From contig DNNS01000555.1 of the NCBI GenBank assembly GCA_003497555.1, forward strand, positions 1-5,494: 5,494 bases of DNA. The letters run 5' to 3'. Origin of the DNA: Spirochaetia bacterium. GTDB lineage: Bacteria; Spirochaetota; UBA12135. The notes under the pieces are model-generated. The model was given only the letters and a program-made list of their open reading frames with translations, ran no database searches and was not told the origin of the DNA. This document shows, piece by piece, positions 4,627-5,494 of the stretch; position 1 is the stretch's first letter, and each line of letters opens with the position of its first letter. The translations under genes and the position numbers were made by a program.

Positions 4627-5494
4627 TTTACCTCCGCGGATATCAGGATTGTTTTTTGTAATGAATTATTTTGATTGTTTTTTTGCTGAATGCTCTCGCA
4701 GAGAAGCTGTGCACTCTGGCAGCCGATTTCATATTTTGGCTGAACAACATACGCGGCTATGTTAGCCGCTGTCAGGCTGTTTGCCGTATAACAGAAAAGC
4801 GCCAGGCGCAGATTGGATAAAACAGATAAAAGACCTGCGAGATCAGCGGGATCCGGCTCATTCGCAATCAGCAGACCGTCCAGGTGCGCTGTACGCTTGA
4901 TCTGCCTGATTGCCCTGTCGGTATAAATACCGCCCGGCCCGGCATCAAAAATCAGAGAATGATGAAAAGCAAGACCATGATCTTCCATGGCCATGCGGTA
5001 ACCGGCTTCGCGCTGCCTGGAACTATAGGTGTTTTTTTCATAGCACAGAAATCCGATCCGGCGGCTTTTCTTACTGCAGATGGCGCTGCAGGCGCGGTAG
5101 GCAGCAGCGATATTATCTGTAGCAACCAGATTAAAATTATAAGCAGGCAAGGATATATCGTTTAACACAACCGGGACATCAAGATCAATAAGAGTTTTAT
5201 AGAAATTATTTTCCAGGGAGTTATAACTTGGCGATATAATGAGCCCGCGTATGCCTTTATCTAGAAAGGTTTTCATGTAATTTTTTTCTTTTTGGGGATT
5301 GGCATCATAGTTCCCCAGAAATATGGTAAAACCCTGCCTGTGGCATTCATCTTCGATACCGCGTAATATTCCGGGATAAATGGGCATGGTTACACTTGGT
5401 ATGAGCACACCGATATTTCCCTGATTGCGGTTATTCAATTTATCAGCAGTTTTTTGGTTTTGATAGCGGAGTATTTGTTCATCCTGGGGGGATG
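4617..5494 (-). CDS. LacI-type transcriptional regulator, 5' end outside the window
   Basis: The visible part is a periplasmic-binding-protein-like sensor domain of the LacI/GalR type. Landmarks, counting from the TTG at 5438 as residue 1, are IGVLIPSVTMPIYPGILRGI (9-28), QGFTIFLGNYDANPQKEK (35-52), IRGLIISPS (63-71), VPVVLNDI (88-95), VATDNIAAAYRA (105-116), RRIGFLCYEK...SRQREAGYRMAMEDHG (126-155), LDGLLIANEPDPADL (186-200) and VVQPKYEIGCQSAQLL (231-246). The frame stays open from that TTG to the window edge, and the upstream residues YQNQKTADKL plus the spacing to IG fit the LacI hinge helix (Tyr, Ala and Leu in place). The TTG codon is therefore probably the hinge Leu and not a start. The DNA-binding domain lies outside the window; a GntR-type head, seen in some related regulators, cannot be excluded. 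It should act in the cytosol, binding DNA in response to a sugar. Its TAA (4617-4619) lies past the ATG of the next gene, so the two overlap by 10 bases and were probably co-translated. Confidence 0.85.
   Translation of the reverse strand, partial: SPQDEQILRYQNQKTADKLNNRNQGNIGVLIPSVTMPIYPGILRGIEDECHRQGFTIFLGNYDANPQKEKNYMKTFLDKGIRGLIISPSYNSLENNFYKTLIDLDVPVVLNDISLPAYNFNLVATDNIAAAYRACSAICSKKSRRIGFLCYEKNTYSSRQREAGYRMAMEDHGLAFHHSLIFDAGPGGIYTDRAIRQIKRTAHLDGLLIANEPDPADLAGLLSVLSNLRLALFCYTANSLTAANIAAYVVQPKYEIGCQSAQLLCESIQQKNNQNNSLQKTILISAEVKCL
4630..4635 (-). promoter_or_regulatory. Strong Shine-Dalgarno inside the regulator's 3' end
   Basis: GGAGGT on the minus strand is encoded within the last Glu-Val codons of the regulator and stands three bases before the ATG at 4626. 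With the 10-base gene overlap it indicates translational coupling of regulator and exported protein. The spacing is shorter than the usual five to nine bases. Confidence 0.6.

Overview
The window holds four readable genes and one broken gene. It looks like a carbohydrate-utilisation neighbourhood from an AT-rich Gram-negative-type bacterium. The mix of a DUF6259-type glycosidase-like protein, a stand-alone uroporphyrinogen-decarboxylase-like (URO-D) protein and a LacI-type sugar regulator is typical of Lentisphaerota (Victivallis-like) and related PVC bacteria. That placement is an inference from gene content; no marker gene is present.

Layout by position. 1-136 is mostly intergenic, with a long imperfect inverted repeat (2-42) and a doubtful open stretch on the minus strand. 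137-2149 (minus) is a 670-residue DUF6259-type (beta/alpha)8-barrel protein with no signal peptide. 2353-3345 (minus) is a 330-residue URO-D/MtaA-family protein, separated from the glycosidase-like gene by a 203-bp AT-rich gap. 3346-3579 is a divergent promoter region with a good sigma70-type promoter for the plus-strand gene and several operator-like repeats in front of the URO-D gene. 3580-4011 (plus) is a small DUF6398 protein. 4016-4626 (minus) is an exported beta-sandwich/glycosidase-like gene that is readable only with a frame change, so it is called a pseudogene. 4617-5494 (minus) is a LacI-type regulator whose 5' end lies beyond the window. Its 3' end overlaps the pseudogene start by 10 bases.

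How the genes may work together. On the minus strand the order of transcription is regulator -> exported protein (now broken) -> [DUF6398 on the opposite strand] -> URO-D protein -> DUF6259 glycosidase-like protein. The regulator probably senses a sugar and may control the neighbouring catabolic genes. The glycosidase-like protein appears cytosolic and may act on an imported glycoside or oligosaccharide. The URO-D protein belongs to a superfamily that includes corrinoid-dependent methyltransferases, which raises the untested possibility of demethylation linked to sugar catabolism. I see no tRNA, rRNA, CRISPR array, insertion sequence or clear intrinsic terminator, and nothing that I can defend as a wholly new system. 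The most notable points are the broken exported gene, the inverted repeat at 2-42, and the repeat cluster between the divergent promoters.
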